Numbered from the stretch's first letter, positions 35,457 through 44,653 are shown. The stretch is DNA of 51,883 bases from JBPBQZ01 sp050955105 (GCA_050955105.1 JBPBQZ010000036.1:1-51883); one strand, 5' to 3'. A program made the numbers and translations. The notes: generated from the sequence alone by a model not told the origin.

Positions 35457-36899
35457 TCAATTCGGATCGATGGTGCCCAGCCCATGACGGCTTTGCGCGC
35501 CCCAGCTTTGCCGTCTCAAAAGAAAATACACCCAGCCGAGCGCGGCACCGCTATGCCGGAGCAATTGAAACGTGAACGGCTCGAAGATCGCGGCGAGCAG
35601 CGCCATGACGAAGCTGGTGCTTTTGTCGTCGCCGCTCCAACGGCGGTACAGATAAATCGACCACAGGTGAAACGCCAGGTCGATGATGATCTTGCCGACG
35701 ATCACGCCCAGCGCGGGCAGGAATACGTGGAAGTGTCCGGTTACCAGAAACCATAGCAACAGCACGAAGGCGGTAAGTCCATAGATGGGCTGCACCGTAT
35801 CGAACGCTTTGACCGGCAGCATGGCCATGCCGAGTGCGCCGTAGCGACGGTTGCCGGTCATGTCGCGGTACCAATATTGCGTTTGCAGGAAACCGGCGAA
35901 CCAGCGGCGGCGTTGTCGTAAAAAGGTTGGCAAAGTGCTGGGCGCATCGGTGCGGGCATGCGCACTGCCGATGACGCGCACGTCCCAGCCGAGCCCATGG
36001 ATCACCGAGTAGCGTCGCAGCCGATGAATCAGCTCGTAGTCTTCCACCAGGCAGTGCGGATCAAAGCCGCCGACCGTCAATAGCGCTTCGCGGCGAAAGC
36101 AGGCGAAGGCGCCGGATATCAGCAACAGGCTATTGGCGCGCGCCCAGGCGAAGCGCGAGATGAAGTTGCGCACGTATTCGTAAGTTTGAAACCACTGAAA
36201 GAAGCGTCCGCTGACGGTGCGACTGCACACGGGCGTGAGCAGGCCGGCGGCGGCGACCAGTGCCGGCTGCTGTCCAAACGCGCGACACATTGCCAATACC
36301 GCATCCGGCTCGAGCAGCGTATCGGCGTCGACGGTCATCACGGTTTCCGTCTGCAACTGCTGGATCGCGGCGTTCAGCGCGCGCGCCTTGCCGCCGTGCG
36401 GCACGCGCAACCAGCGCAGGTTCGGATACAAGGTGCTGGGCGCGCTGAGGTGGCCAAGGCCTGGATCGAGCAAGCCGAAGCGGCCGGTAAGCAGCGTGGC
36501 CGTGTCGTCGGTCGAACCATCGTCGGCAATCACCATCTGCTCTGGCATGCGCGTTTGCGTGAGCAGCGCCTGCAAGGTGATCGGCAGCACCGAGGCTTCG
36601 TTGTGCGAGGCGATGAGCACGCCCAGGGTCGGCAATTTGCCGTCGGCCAGCCCTGCCGCTGGCGGCCTGATCAACGTGAGGGTTTGCCAGGCGACGAAGA
36701 TCAACAGCAGCGTATCGTAGACGACGTAGGCGATGCCGGTCGACCAGGCGACGACGCCTTTGAGAAAGAAGGCTTGCGCGAACAGCACGACCCACAGAAC
36801 CATCACGCCCAGGTGAATCGCCACGCTGATGAAAGGGGTCGGGGGTGGCACGATGCGCGGCGAGGCCAGCGCCAGCGCACGATCGAGAGACGTTTTCAA
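35457..36899 (-). CDS. Membrane glycosyltransferase family 2
   Basis: A 480-residue integral-membrane GT2 enzyme of the PgaC/cellulose-synthase-like type. Two helices at the start (about 22-75) precede the catalytic domain with DDGST (126-130), DAD (191-193), ED (286-287, general base) and QRRRW (329-333), the mark of processive enzymes; three to four helices end it. It probably polymerises or transfers an N-acetylhexosamine or other sugar. No pgaA/B/D or polysaccharide genes accompany it, so the product is unknown. It lies 24 bases before the cytochrome b561 stop. Confidence 0.88.
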   Translation of the reverse strand: MKTSLDRALALASPRIVPPPTPFISVAIHLGVMVLWVVLFAQAFFLKGVVAWSTGIAYVVYDTLLLIFVAWQTLTLIRPPAAGLADGKLPTLGVLIASHNEASVLPITLQALLTQTRMPEQMVIADDGSTDDTATLLTGRFGLLDPGLGHLSAPSTLYPNLRWLRVPHGGKARALNAAIQQLQTETVMTVDADTLLEPDAVLAMCRAFGQQPALVAAAGLLTPVCSRTVSGRFFQWFQTYEYVRNFISRFAWARANSLLLISGAFACFRREALLTVGGFDPHCLVEDYELIHRLRRYSVIHGLGWDVRVIGSAHARTDAPSTLPTFLRQRRRWFAGFLQTQYWYRDMTGNRRYGALGMAMLPVKAFDTVQPIYGLTAFVLLLWFLVTGHFHVFLPALGVIVGKIIIDLAFHLWSIYLYRRWSGDDKSTSFVMALLAAIFEPFTFQLLRHSGAALGWVYFLLRRQSWGAQSRHGLGTIDPN

Positions 36900-36923
36900 A
36901 AAATTCCTTGGGCGATTCCGTTA

Positions 36924-37598
36924 CTACGGCAGCATGCGTGTGAGCACGGACTTGCGATCGATCCATTGATGCTTGAGTGCGCCCAGCACATGCAATGCCA
37001 AAACCACGTACAGCGCGTAGCCGCACCAGGTATGCAGCACGTCGAATTGCGTATGCAGTGTTTCGCGCTCGGCCGGATCCAGATGCATGACGTAACCGAT
37101 GCGCGGCCAGGGCACCAGCCCGAACAGAGCCATGGGATGAGTTGCCGCATCTTTCCATGCGGAGTCGTGAATCCAGCCGGTGAGCGGCAGGGCGAAGATC
37201 AGTACGTACAGCGCGGCATGCACGATGTGCGCGAGCACCTGCTCCCATTTTGGGAAACTGACAGGCAGCGCTGGCGGCCGGTGTGTGAGGCGCCACAGCA
37301 CTCGCAGTATCGCGAGCCCCAGCACGGTGATGCCGATGGATTTGTGTGTGTCGATGATGAGGCGCTCGACCGTGTCTGAAAGCCAGTCGTCGGGAATCAA
37401 CGCCGCGCTGAGACCGAGACAGACGTTGGCGATGATCAACAAGGCGATCAGCCAATGCAATAGCATCGCGACGCGTGTGTACTGCAGCGCCTCGACGGCA
37501 TCGCCGTAGGCTTGCCGGGCCGCAGTCGGGGAAGCTGGAATCGGAGGTTTCAAGGGTCCATCCACGAGAGACGAATCAATCAATAACGAATCGTGCAC
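36924..37598 (-). CDS. Cytochrome b561
   Basis: A ~224-residue four-helix di-heme membrane protein that moves electrons from quinol, to superoxide in E. coli CybB. The helices begin at TRVAMLLHWLIALLII with the first heme histidine, then DTHKSIGITVLGLAILRVLWRL, and the late HTWCGYALYVVLALHVLGALKHQW with further histidines; the domain between holds the long loop after HDSAWKDAA. The start is uncertain: GTG at 37598 has only weak GGAA upstream, and no ATG fits before the first helix. Confidence 0.85.
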   Translation of the reverse strand: MHDSLLIDSSLVDGPLKPPIPASPTAARQAYGDAVEALQYTRVAMLLHWLIALLIIANVCLGLSAALIPDDWLSDTVERLIIDTHKSIGITVLGLAILRVLWRLTHRPPALPVSFPKWEQVLAHIVHAALYVLIFALPLTGWIHDSAWKDAATHPMALFGLVPWPRIGYVMHLDPAERETLHTQFDVLHTWCGYALYVVLALHVLGALKHQWIDRKSVLTRMLP

Positions 37599-37752
37599 GC
37601 TTTTTATTCCGAGCGCTTGGCGTGCGCACGAGGCGCCCCGTGCAAAGACCGGTCGACCTTGGGTTGCGCCGCCTCGCGCGTAGGCAAGACGTAAGGCACG
37701 CGATGGCCGCGATGCTGGAAATAGGGCGTGCGCGAACCGCATTGCGCATACG

Positions 37753-37799
37753 AGAAAGCGTCCGATGAGGAGGGCTTATAGACCTCTTCATACGGACGC
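37753..37799 (-). terminator. Long hairpin downstream of the Gly-rich SH3 gene
   Basis: GCGTCCG-ATGAGGAGG (37758-37773) pairs with CCTCTTCAT-A-CGGACGC (37783-37799), a ~16-bp stem with one bulge and one wobble and a 9-base loop. In minus-strand reading it is followed by TTTCTCG. It sits 47 bases after the stop at 37846, so it probably ends that gene's transcript. Confidence 0.55.
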
Positions 37800-37845
37800 T
37801 TGGTTGCTGCGCTGCTGCTAGGTGACGCTCGACGAGGTTCGACAA

Positions 37846-38640
37846 TTACCCGTGGTGCTCGCTGCCCCCGCCGCCATGACCGCCACCGCCGCCGCCGCCG
37901 TGACCGCCCCCGCCACCACCACCACCACCGTGTTCAGGGCCGCCACCAGGTCGGCCGCCGCCCCCGCCACCGGGCCGGAAGCCACCGCCGTGCTCACCAC
38001 CGCCAGGACCGCCTGGTCTAAAGCCACCGCCGTGTTCACCACCTCCAGGGCCGCCCGGTCGGAAGCCGCCTCCGCCTCCAGGTCTAAAGCCAGGCCCTCC
38101 CGGGTGGCCATGGTCGAAGCCGCCGCCGGGCGGACGCCCGCCGTTCCAATGACCGGGACCACCGGGACCTCCACCACCGTCCCAGCGTCCAGGCCGGTAG
38201 CCCGGGCCCGGGCCACGCCAACCGGGCCCACCGCGCCCAGCCCAACGGTCGCGATCGTGATACCAAGGCTGGCCGCGATAGTAGCTATCCCAATAAGATC
38301 CGAGCGCGAAGCCGACGATCGGCAGGCCGATGATCGTGCCGTATTGCAATAGTTGTACGTTGTTGCCTTGGTAGGGGTAATTGAGACTGCCGCCGTAAGC
38401 CCAGCCCCGCAGATTTGGCGCTGCCACGTCGCACCACGTGTAGTTGGCGACGCAACCCATCACGGTAATGCCGACACCGGGCGGTAACTGAGCCACTACC
38501 GGGTAATCTCCCGCGGGTCCGGCGCGGACATCGACGACGGTATTCGTGAAGGCCTGAACCTGTTGCGCGAAGCTCGCCGTGGGCAGTGCCGCGAGCCCCG
38601 TCAACCCCGTGAACAGGCCGTAAGTAAACCACTTGCGCAT
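37846..38640 (-). CDS. Exported SH3-like protein with Gly-rich tail
   Basis: A 264-residue protein: signal peptide with cleavage after SFA at about residue 25, a bacterial SH3 domain (about 30-85, VVDVRAGPAGDYPVVAQL and the RGWAYGGSL end), a hydrophobic GLPIVGFALGSYW segment, and from about 135 a low-complexity tail of glycine, proline and histidine that fills half the protein. The tail resembles repetitive envelope or matrix proteins. GGAG precedes the ATG at 38640. Function unknown; the SH3 domain suggests cell-wall binding. Confidence 0.82.
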   Translation of the reverse strand: MRKWFTYGLFTGLTGLAALPTASFAQQVQAFTNTVVDVRAGPAGDYPVVAQLPPGVGITVMGCVANYTWCDVAAPNLRGWAYGGSLNYPYQGNNVQLLQYGTIIGLPIVGFALGSYWDSYYRGQPWYHDRDRWAGRGGPGWRGPGPGYRPGRWDGGGGPGGPGHWNGGRPPGGGFDHGHPGGPGFRPGGGGGFRPGGPGGGEHGGGFRPGGPGGGEHGGGFRPGGGGGGRPGGGPEHGGGGGGGGGHGGGGGGGHGGGGSEHHG

Positions 38641-38670
38641 CTTGGTCTCCAATGGGTAGTGCGTTCATCT

Positions 38671-38711
38671 CAAATTGCAGTGACCACCGTAACAGATGTG
38701 TTGGCAATTTG
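38671..38711. repeat. 8-bp inverted repeat between envelope genes
   Basis: CAAATTGC (38671-38678) and GCAATTTG (38704-38711) are perfect inverted copies 25 bases apart, in the 120-base gap between the OmpA-like and SH3 genes. Operator or transcript structure; no assignment possible. Confidence 0.35.
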
Positions 38712-38760
38712 CAGCGCGTACCGCCGCGCCAGTCGCTGCCGCCGCTGCGCCGCGCATCGC

Positions 38761-39777
38761 TTACTGGCGCGGCGCATTCGGATCCTGGGCGCCGTCCGGG
38801 CCGTCATCCTGGTTGTTCGGATTATTGGGAGCGTATTGCCGATACTGTCCGTATTGACCTGGCGCTTCGGGCACCGCGCGTTCGTTGGCGCCGCCATTGT
38901 CCTCGTCGTAACCGTTACCATCGCGATCGCCATAGCCACCGTTATCGCCCGAGGGTCCCGGCCCCGTCGATGGGCTGCCTGCGCCATAGTTGGGTGGCGG
39001 CGCGGACTGATCGTAGTTGCCGCCGTTTGGCCCCGGCGCGCTTCGATCATCCGGCGGCGCATAGCTGCCTTGCGCGCCGTCCGGCCCGGGCGCCATCTGT
39101 GCGCCGGCTTCCGCATAGGTAACGATCTCGACGCGCCGGTCAGGCTGCAGGCACGCGACTAGCGCCGCATGCGACAGCTGGCTATCGCACTGGGCGATCG
39201 GATCTTGTTCGCCCAAGCCGCTCGCCTGGATCTTGTCCGCCGGAATGCCTTGCTGGATCAGCAACTGTTTCACCGCATTGGCGCGGCGCTCGGATAGATC
39301 GTGGTTATAGCCGCTCGAACCCAGGTGGTCGGTATAGCCGCGCACCTCGATATGGTCGAAGCGGCCATGGCTGATGCGTGCCGCTACTTGTTCGATGTCC
39401 GCGCGACCGGCCGGCAGCATGTCGGCAAGATCGCCGCGATCGAACGGGAACAGTGCATCGGCGGAGATACGTTCCACGCGCGGCGGCACCGCGTATTCGC
39501 GCATCGCTTGCGGATAGACCGGCACCGCCGCGACCGCTGGCGACCAATAGCCGCGCATCCAGAAATAACGGCCGCCACGCCAGACCCAGAAGCCGCGATG
39601 CCAGACGTAGCCGACGCGCGGTGCGGGCGGTGCGACGTAGACCGGTGCCGGCGGCGCCACCACCACGACTTGCGCCGACGCGCTTTGACTGGAGACGACT
39701 AGCGCGGCGCCAAGCGCGCCGAGCAGTAGCGAGTATTTGAGAGTGCCTGCGGGTTGCCGCCAAATATTTTTTTGCAT
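38761..39777 (-). CDS. OmpA-family protein with WXXGXW N-terminus
   Basis: A 338-residue exported protein. Signal cleavage is expected after SASA (residue 35); VVVVAPPAPVYVAPP follows, then a short tryptophan-rich YXWGXW-like unit (57-80), an OmpA peptidoglycan-binding domain (about 103-221, with GYTDHLGSSGYN and LSERRANAVKQ) and a ~115-residue tail of glycine, proline, asparagine and aspartate. It has no beta barrel, so it links peptidoglycan to other envelope parts. The first ~80 residues match the stand-alone WXXGXW protein at 19568-19867. Confidence 0.9.
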   Translation of the reverse strand: MQKNIWRQPAGTLKYSLLLGALGAALVVSSQSASAQVVVVAPPAPVYVAPPAPRVGYVWHRGFWVWRGGRYFWMRGYWSPAVAAVPVYPQAMREYAVPPRVERISADALFPFDRGDLADMLPAGRADIEQVAARISHGRFDHIEVRGYTDHLGSSGYNHDLSERRANAVKQLLIQQGIPADKIQASGLGEQDPIAQCDSQLSHAALVACLQPDRRVEIVTYAEAGAQMAPGPDGAQGSYAPPDDRSAPGPNGGNYDQSAPPPNYGAGSPSTGPGPSGDNGGYGDRDGNGYDEDNGGANERAVPEAPGQYGQYRQYAPNNPNNQDDGPDGAQDPNAPRQ

Positions 39778-40167
39778 TGAGGTCGCTCCAGCCGGTCAAT
39801 CACGGCATGCAAGAACGCATGCCTCGACATTGAGTGTGAACGACTGGCGCATTACCGGCATTTGCCGAATGTAAGCAAACGTGCGCGGAGCGAGTGCGCC
39901 AAAGCAGGGGCGCGCGGCGCCGCTTATATGCGGCAAACGCGCGCACCGCATGGGAAGGCCGGGACGCTGCAATCGAATGTAACGATTCTCGAACAGCCAA
40001 GGCCGGCGCAATTTTGAGACGCATAGCAATTTTGAGAAACTTTTCTATAATGCGGGCATATACCTGTTTTTCGGATCGGTGAATTTCGATGTGGCATCTT
40101 TTCCAGATGCGACGCTTCGATACGCCGTGATCCAGTGGTCGACATCTCGAGCGCCGCCGCGCCTCCC
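39778..40167. other. Gene-free stretch before MarR gene
   Basis: These ~390 bases lie between the divergent ompA-like and MarR genes. They hold a 12-base direct repeat GCAATTTTGAGA (40008-40019 and 40026-40037, 18 bases apart) followed by TATAAT at 40046-40051, a likely -10 box of the MarR promoter. The 18-bp period suggests regulator binding on one helix face. No coding frame is credible. Confidence 0.5.
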
Positions 40168-40710
40168 ATGAAAAAACCCCAGCCGTCAGTTGAGACCTCA
40201 AGCGATGCGGCTACGGTGTTCGTAGCCGAACAGAACGACACCTCGGTCAACAGTCATTGCAACAACGCCGCCATTCGGCGTGCCGCTCGCCGTGTCGGAC
40301 AACTCTACGACGATGCCTTGGCGCCTTGCGGCCTGCGCGCCACCCAGTACTCGCTGTTGAATCAGATCGAGCGCGCAGGCTCGCCCACCATGCGCATGCT
40401 CGCCGACAAACTGGTGATGGATCTGTCGGCACTAGGCCATACGCTGCAGCCGCTCAGTCGCGATGGCTTGCTCGAGCGGGTCGCGGATGCGGATGATCGT
40501 CGCAGCCGGCGCGTGCATCTCACGCCGGCCGGCATCGCCAAGTTGCGGGAGGCGCGCCGCTTGTGGAAGCAAGCCAATGACAGTTTCGATACAAGCTTCG
40601 GCGTGCACGATGCCGCACGACTGCGCGCCACACTCGATCTCATCGCCTCACCCGGCTTCGCAGAGCGCTTGCGCACGGCGCTGCAAAGCGCTCGTGTGGA
40701 CAAGGACTAG
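40168..40710 (+). CDS. MarR-family transcriptional regulator
   Basis: A ~180-residue winged-helix regulator. The core runs from CNNAAIRRAARRVGQLYDDALAP, through RATQYSLLNQIERAG, the recognition helix around LADKLVMDLSALGHTLQPLSRDGLLER and the wing VADADDRRSRRVHLTPAG. Start is unsure: ATG 40168 has no clear ribosome site and GTG 40135 is also in frame. It is 29 bases before an MFS efflux gene and most likely represses it, as MarR/EmrR/FarR do. Confidence 0.9.
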   Translation: MKKPQPSVETSSDAATVFVAEQNDTSVNSHCNNAAIRRAARRVGQLYDDALAPCGLRATQYSLLNQIERAGSPTMRMLADKLVMDLSALGHTLQPLSRDGLLERVADADDRRSRRVHLTPAGIAKLREARRLWKQANDSFDTSFGVHDAARLRATLDLIASPGFAERLRTALQSARVDKD

Positions 40711-40739
40711 CAGCCCGGCTATTGCAACCGAAACCAGCC

Positions 40740-42281
40740 ATGCCAAAAAAACTGTTGATCTTGCTGTGCGTATCGGTTCCGTCATTCATGATCAACCTCG
40801 ACTCGAATATCGTCGCGGTATCACTGACGTCAATTGCCCATTCGATGCATGCCGACTTCGCGGCGACCGAATGGGTGATCAGTGCCTACACACTGGCCTT
40901 CGCCACCTTGTTGATGCCGGCCGGCGCGCTGGCCGATCGTTTTGGCCGCAAGCGCATGTTGGTACTCGGGCTAACACTTTTCACCATCGCCTCGGGCATT
41001 TGCGGCGCCGCGCACAGTGCAGGCGTATTGAACGCCGCGCGTGCGCTGCAAGGCATGGGCGCCGCCTTGCAGCTTAGTTCGGCATTGGCGATCCTGTCGC
41101 ATGCCTTCCGCGGTGCCGAGCGCGCCAAAGCCTTCGCGTTCTGGGGCTCGGTGATCGGCGTCGCCATCATGCTCGGACCGGTGGCGGGCGGCTTCATTAC
41201 ACAAGTGCTGGGCTGGCAATGGGCCTTTTACATCAACCTGCCGGTTGGCGTGGTGATGATTGCGATGACTTTATACGCGGTGCAGGAATCAAAAGATCCG
41301 CACGCGATACGTATCGACCTGGCGGGCTTCCTTACATTCACGAGCTGCCTGGCGCTGCTGACGCTCGCATTGATTTCGGGCAATCGCACCGGCTGGGACA
41401 GTAAGGTCATTCACGCCGAGCTGTTCGGCTCGGCAGCATTCTTTGCGATCTTCCTGGCGGTCGAGCGCGTGCAGAAACGCCCGATGATCGATTTCGCATA
41501 CTTCCGGCGACCCACCTTCGTTGGCGCACAGATCGCGGGCGTATCGTTCGCCGCGGCGTTTCTCGTGATGCTGACCTACTTGCCGATTTATTTTGAGATC
41601 GGCCTGGGCGACTCGCCGATGTCGGCGGGTTTGTCGATGCTGCCCTTGGCGGTACCGCTATTCCTGGTGCCACGCATCGTCGTCTGGTATTTCGACAAGC
41701 GCCTGACGGGACGCGCTTTCCTGGCAGTTGGTCTGGCGCTGGTCGGCATCGGCTTGTTATGGACCGGCTTCAGGATTGCCGCTTTCAGTTACGCGGCGAT
41801 CCTGCCCAGCATGTTGGTGGCGTCGCTGGGCGCAGGCATTCTGAACGGACAGATCGCCAAAGTGGGCATGACGGTGATCCCGCCTGAACGGGCGGGCATG
41901 GCCTCGGGTTTGAGCGGCACGATTCGCTTCACCGGCATCGTGGTCGGCTTCGCCGGGCTCGGCGCAGTGTTGCTGCAACGTATCGGCAACCGCGTGGGTC
42001 ATGGTCTGCCCGACGCCAGCTTCGCCGTGCGCCAGCTCATTACGCACGCGATTGCCAATGGCAACTTTGTTGCGCCGCCACCGTTGCTGCAGCGTTATCC
42101 GCAACTACCCGTGCTGGTAAGAGAGAGTCTCGGGGCTGGCTATGAAGGCGTGTTGCTGTCGGCGGGGCTGATTGCCGTCGTGGCATCGGTGCTGTGCTGG
42201 CTGCTGATCAGCGATCGCGAGACGGCGCCACACGGCGCGACCGAAGTCAGCGACGCGGCGCTGGGCATGCCGGTGGATTGA
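40740..42281 (+). CDS. DHA2-family MFS multidrug efflux transporter
   Basis: A 513-residue drug/proton antiporter with about 14 membrane helices, the EmrB/QacA arrangement. Motif A is GALADRFGRKRMLVLG between helices 2 and 3; motif C appears as GPVAGGFITQVLGWQWAFYINLP. The start NLDSNIVAVSLTSIAHSMHA is typical of DHA2 members. ATG 40740 follows the MarR gene in the same operon. No EmrA partner is next to it. Substrates unknown. Confidence 0.9.
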   Translation: MPKKLLILLCVSVPSFMINLDSNIVAVSLTSIAHSMHADFAATEWVISAYTLAFATLLMPAGALADRFGRKRMLVLGLTLFTIASGICGAAHSAGVLNAARALQGMGAALQLSSALAILSHAFRGAERAKAFAFWGSVIGVAIMLGPVAGGFITQVLGWQWAFYINLPVGVVMIAMTLYAVQESKDPHAIRIDLAGFLTFTSCLALLTLALISGNRTGWDSKVIHAELFGSAAFFAIFLAVERVQKRPMIDFAYFRRPTFVGAQIAGVSFAAAFLVMLTYLPIYFEIGLGDSPMSAGLSMLPLAVPLFLVPRIVVWYFDKRLTGRAFLAVGLALVGIGLLWTGFRIAAFSYAAILPSMLVASLGAGILNGQIAKVGMTVIPPERAGMASGLSGTIRFTGIVVGFAGLGAVLLQRIGNRVGHGLPDASFAVRQLITHAIANGNFVAPPPLLQRYPQLPVLVRESLGAGYEGVLLSAGLIAVVASVLCWLLISDRETAPHGATEVSDAALGMPVD

Positions 42282-42354
42282 GTCGGGGCGGCGTCGTACT
42301 GTCGAAAGGTAGCGCGCGTACACTGACCTATCCTGAAATTAACGGAGCGACAGC

Positions 42355-43347
42355 ATGATTACGCGACAACTTGGCAAGAACGGACCGCAGGTTTCGGCCT
42401 TGGGACTCGGCTGCATGGGCATGAGCCAGTCTTACGGCGCCGGCGACGACAATGAGTCGATCGCGACGATTCATCGGGCGCTGGAACTGGGTTTGAATTT
42501 TCTCGATACGGCCGATGTATATGGCCCGCATACCAACGAAGTGTTGGTGGGCAAGGCGCTTGCAGGACGCCGCGACAAGGTTTTCCTGGCGACCAAGTTC
42601 GGCATTGTGCGCAACCCCGCCAACCCGTCCGCGCGCGGCGTGAATGGGGATCCCGACTACGTGCGGCAAGCCTGCGAGGCGAGTTTGAAGCGCCTGAACA
42701 CCGACTATATCGATTTGTACTATCAGCATCGCATCGACAAGGCCGTGCCGATCGAAGATACGGTAGGTGCGCTGGCTGAACTGGTGAAGGCCGGCAAGAT
42801 CCGTCATATCGGCTTGTCGGAGGCTTCGGCGAAAACCATCGAACGCGCGCATGCCGTGCATCCGATTACCGCCCTGCAGGCGGAGTACTCGCTGTGGACG
42901 CGTGATCCTGAAACCACCGGTACGCTCGACATGTGCCGCAAGCTGGGCATTGCGCTGGTGCCGTACAGCCCCTTGGGCCGTGGCTTCCTGACCGGTGCGA
43001 TCAAGCAGCCGGAAGATTTTTCGGAGGACGACTACCGCCGCAACAGCCCGCGTTTCCAGGGCGAGAATTTCAAGAAAAACCTGGCGTTGGTCGACAAGGT
43101 CAAGCAGCTCGCCGAGGCCAAGCAATGTACGCCAGGCCAACTCGCATTGGCCTGGGTATTGGCGCAAGGTCAGGACATCGTGCCGATTCCGGGCACCAAG
43201 CGCCGCACCTATCTGGAAGAAAACATCGGCGCGCTCGACGTGCATCTGAGCGCCGCAGACCTGGCGGAGATTGCCGAGGTGTTCGCGGCGGGCGCGGTGG
43301 CAGGCCAACGCTATCCCGATGCGATGATGAACATGGTGAACGTCTGA
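42355..43347 (+). CDS. Aldo/keto reductase
   Basis: A 330-residue AKR of the AKR13/YakC-like branch. The tetrad is D51, Y56 (in FLDTADVYG), K81 and H125 (YYQHRID). The cofactor end shows DIVPIPGTKRRTYLEEN. GGAG stands 6-7 bases before the ATG. It is 73 bases after the MFS gene and convergent with the old yellow enzyme gene. Substrate unknown; the pair with an OYE suggests handling of reactive carbonyl compounds. Confidence 0.92.
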   Translation: MITRQLGKNGPQVSALGLGCMGMSQSYGAGDDNESIATIHRALELGLNFLDTADVYGPHTNEVLVGKALAGRRDKVFLATKFGIVRNPANPSARGVNGDPDYVRQACEASLKRLNTDYIDLYYQHRIDKAVPIEDTVGALAELVKAGKIRHIGLSEASAKTIERAHAVHPITALQAEYSLWTRDPETTGTLDMCRKLGIALVPYSPLGRGFLTGAIKQPEDFSEDDYRRNSPRFQGENFKKNLALVDKVKQLAEAKQCTPGQLALAWVLAQGQDIVPIPGTKRRTYLEENIGALDVHLSAADLAEIAEVFAAGAVAGQRYPDAMMNMVNV

Positions 43348-43369
43348 CCTGCCGCGCCTGAGCGTTTGG

Positions 43370-44458
43370 CTATAGCTGTGCCATCGAGCTGGGTTCAAAC
43401 GGCAGCAATTCGTCGGTGCGGCCTTGCTCGATCTTCTTGGCCCAGGTCGGGTCGCTGATCAAGGCGCGGCCTACGGCTACTAGGTCGAACTCGCCCTCTG
43501 CCAGGCGTTTTTCGAGATCGACAAGATCGCCGACCTGGGCGGTTTCACCGCGCATCGAGCCGGTGAAGTCGGCGCCGCTGAGACCGACCGAGCCGACCGT
43601 GATGGTCGGCTTGCCGGTCAACTGTTTGGTCCACCCTGCCAGATTAAGATTCGACCCTTCGAACTCCGGCTCCCAGAAGCGGCGCGTCGAGGCATGGAAG
43701 ATGTCGATGCCGGCATCGGCCAACGGCGCGAGAATGCTTTCCAGTTGCTGCGGGTTGCTCGCCAGCCGCGCCGTGTAGTCATTGAGCTTCCATTGCGAGA
43801 ATCGCAGGATGACGACGAAGTCGGGGCCGACGCGCGCTCTGACGGCACGCACCACGTCGGCGGCAAAAGTGGTGCGGCCTACATGGTCGCCGCCGTAAGC
43901 ATCGGCGCGCTGATTGGTCGCTTCCCAGAGGAACTGGTCGATTAGATAGCCATGCGCGCCGTGCAGTTCGACCGCGTCGAAGCCAATTGCTTTAGCGTGC
44001 GCGGCACTGCTCGCAAAGGCTTCGATGGTGTCGGCGATGTCCTCATCGGTCATCGCCTGGTTCTTGTATTTCTCGAAAACGCTGGGCCCTTCGGAAGCGG
44101 CTTGCGGATTCGGTCCGGTACCGGGTTTGCGTTGAATGCCCTGGTGCCAGATTTGCGGCGCGATCTTGCCGCCTACCGCATGCACCGCATTGACCACCGC
44201 GCGCCAGCCAGCAAGGCTGCGCGGATCATGGAAATTCGGGATGGCGACGTTGGACGATGCGGCCGGGCGATCGACGGTGGTGCCTTCGGTGATGATCAAG
44301 CCCACGCCGCCTTCGGCGCGCTGCTGATAGTAGCGCGCCACCGCGGCATCGGGAATGCTGTCGGGGCTCTTCTGGCGCGTCATTGGCGCCATAACGATGC
44401 GGTTCGACAGATGTAGCGATTTCAATGAAAACGGTTCAAACAGCGGACGGGTCGACAT
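43370..44458 (-). CDS. Old yellow enzyme, NADPH:flavin oxidoreductase
   Basis: A 362-residue FMN enzyme of the OYE/NemA family that reduces activated C=C bonds. Substrate-binding H166 and H169 (in ELHGAHGYLIDQFLW) and the NQRADAYGG motif are present, with the APMTRQ start of the barrel and the late TVGSVGL and GRALISDP FMN-phosphate segments. It is in the HxxH branch. ATG 44458 is chosen over a GTG nine bases upstream; neither has a strong ribosome site. No regulator adjoins it. Confidence 0.92.
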   Translation of the reverse strand: MSTRPLFEPFSLKSLHLSNRIVMAPMTRQKSPDSIPDAAVARYYQQRAEGGVGLIITEGTTVDRPAASSNVAIPNFHDPRSLAGWRAVVNAVHAVGGKIAPQIWHQGIQRKPGTGPNPQAASEGPSVFEKYKNQAMTDEDIADTIEAFASSAAHAKAIGFDAVELHGAHGYLIDQFLWEATNQRADAYGGDHVGRTTFAADVVRAVRARVGPDFVVILRFSQWKLNDYTARLASNPQQLESILAPLADAGIDIFHASTRRFWEPEFEGSNLNLAGWTKQLTGKPTITVGSVGLSGADFTGSMRGETAQVGDLVDLEKRLAEGEFDLVAVGRALISDPTWAKKIEQGRTDELLPFEPSSMAQL

Positions 44459-44606
44459 GGCGTTCACAGAGTGGCGAGCGTTCGAAGGCGCCCGTGGCCA
44501 CTGCGCTTATTGAGCAGCAAGTCGCGCTTGGCCGGGCGGCAAGATCCAGAGAATAACGGCACTGGAAAATTCACGCTGAAGTCCGCCGCATCTCGAAATA
44601 CTTGGC

Positions 44607-44630
44607 GCCGAGCCGCCGAGCCGCCGAGCC
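44607..44630. repeat. Three-copy 8-bp tandem repeat
   Basis: GCCGAGCC is present three times in a row with a partial fourth copy, in the intergenic space between the hydroxylase and the old yellow enzyme gene. It probably has no function. Confidence 0.6.
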
Positions 44631-44653
44631 GCCGCCGATTCAGCGATGCGTAC

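Noticed and set aside
36130..37455. 441-residue open frame spanning the glycosyltransferase and cytochrome b561 genes
   Set aside because: Same strand, other frame, across two clear genes; arginine-rich shadow typical of high-GC DNA.
42328..43398. 356-residue open frame antisense to the second aldo/keto reductase
   Set aside because: Shadow frame; the plus-strand gene has an intact catalytic tetrad and ribosome site.
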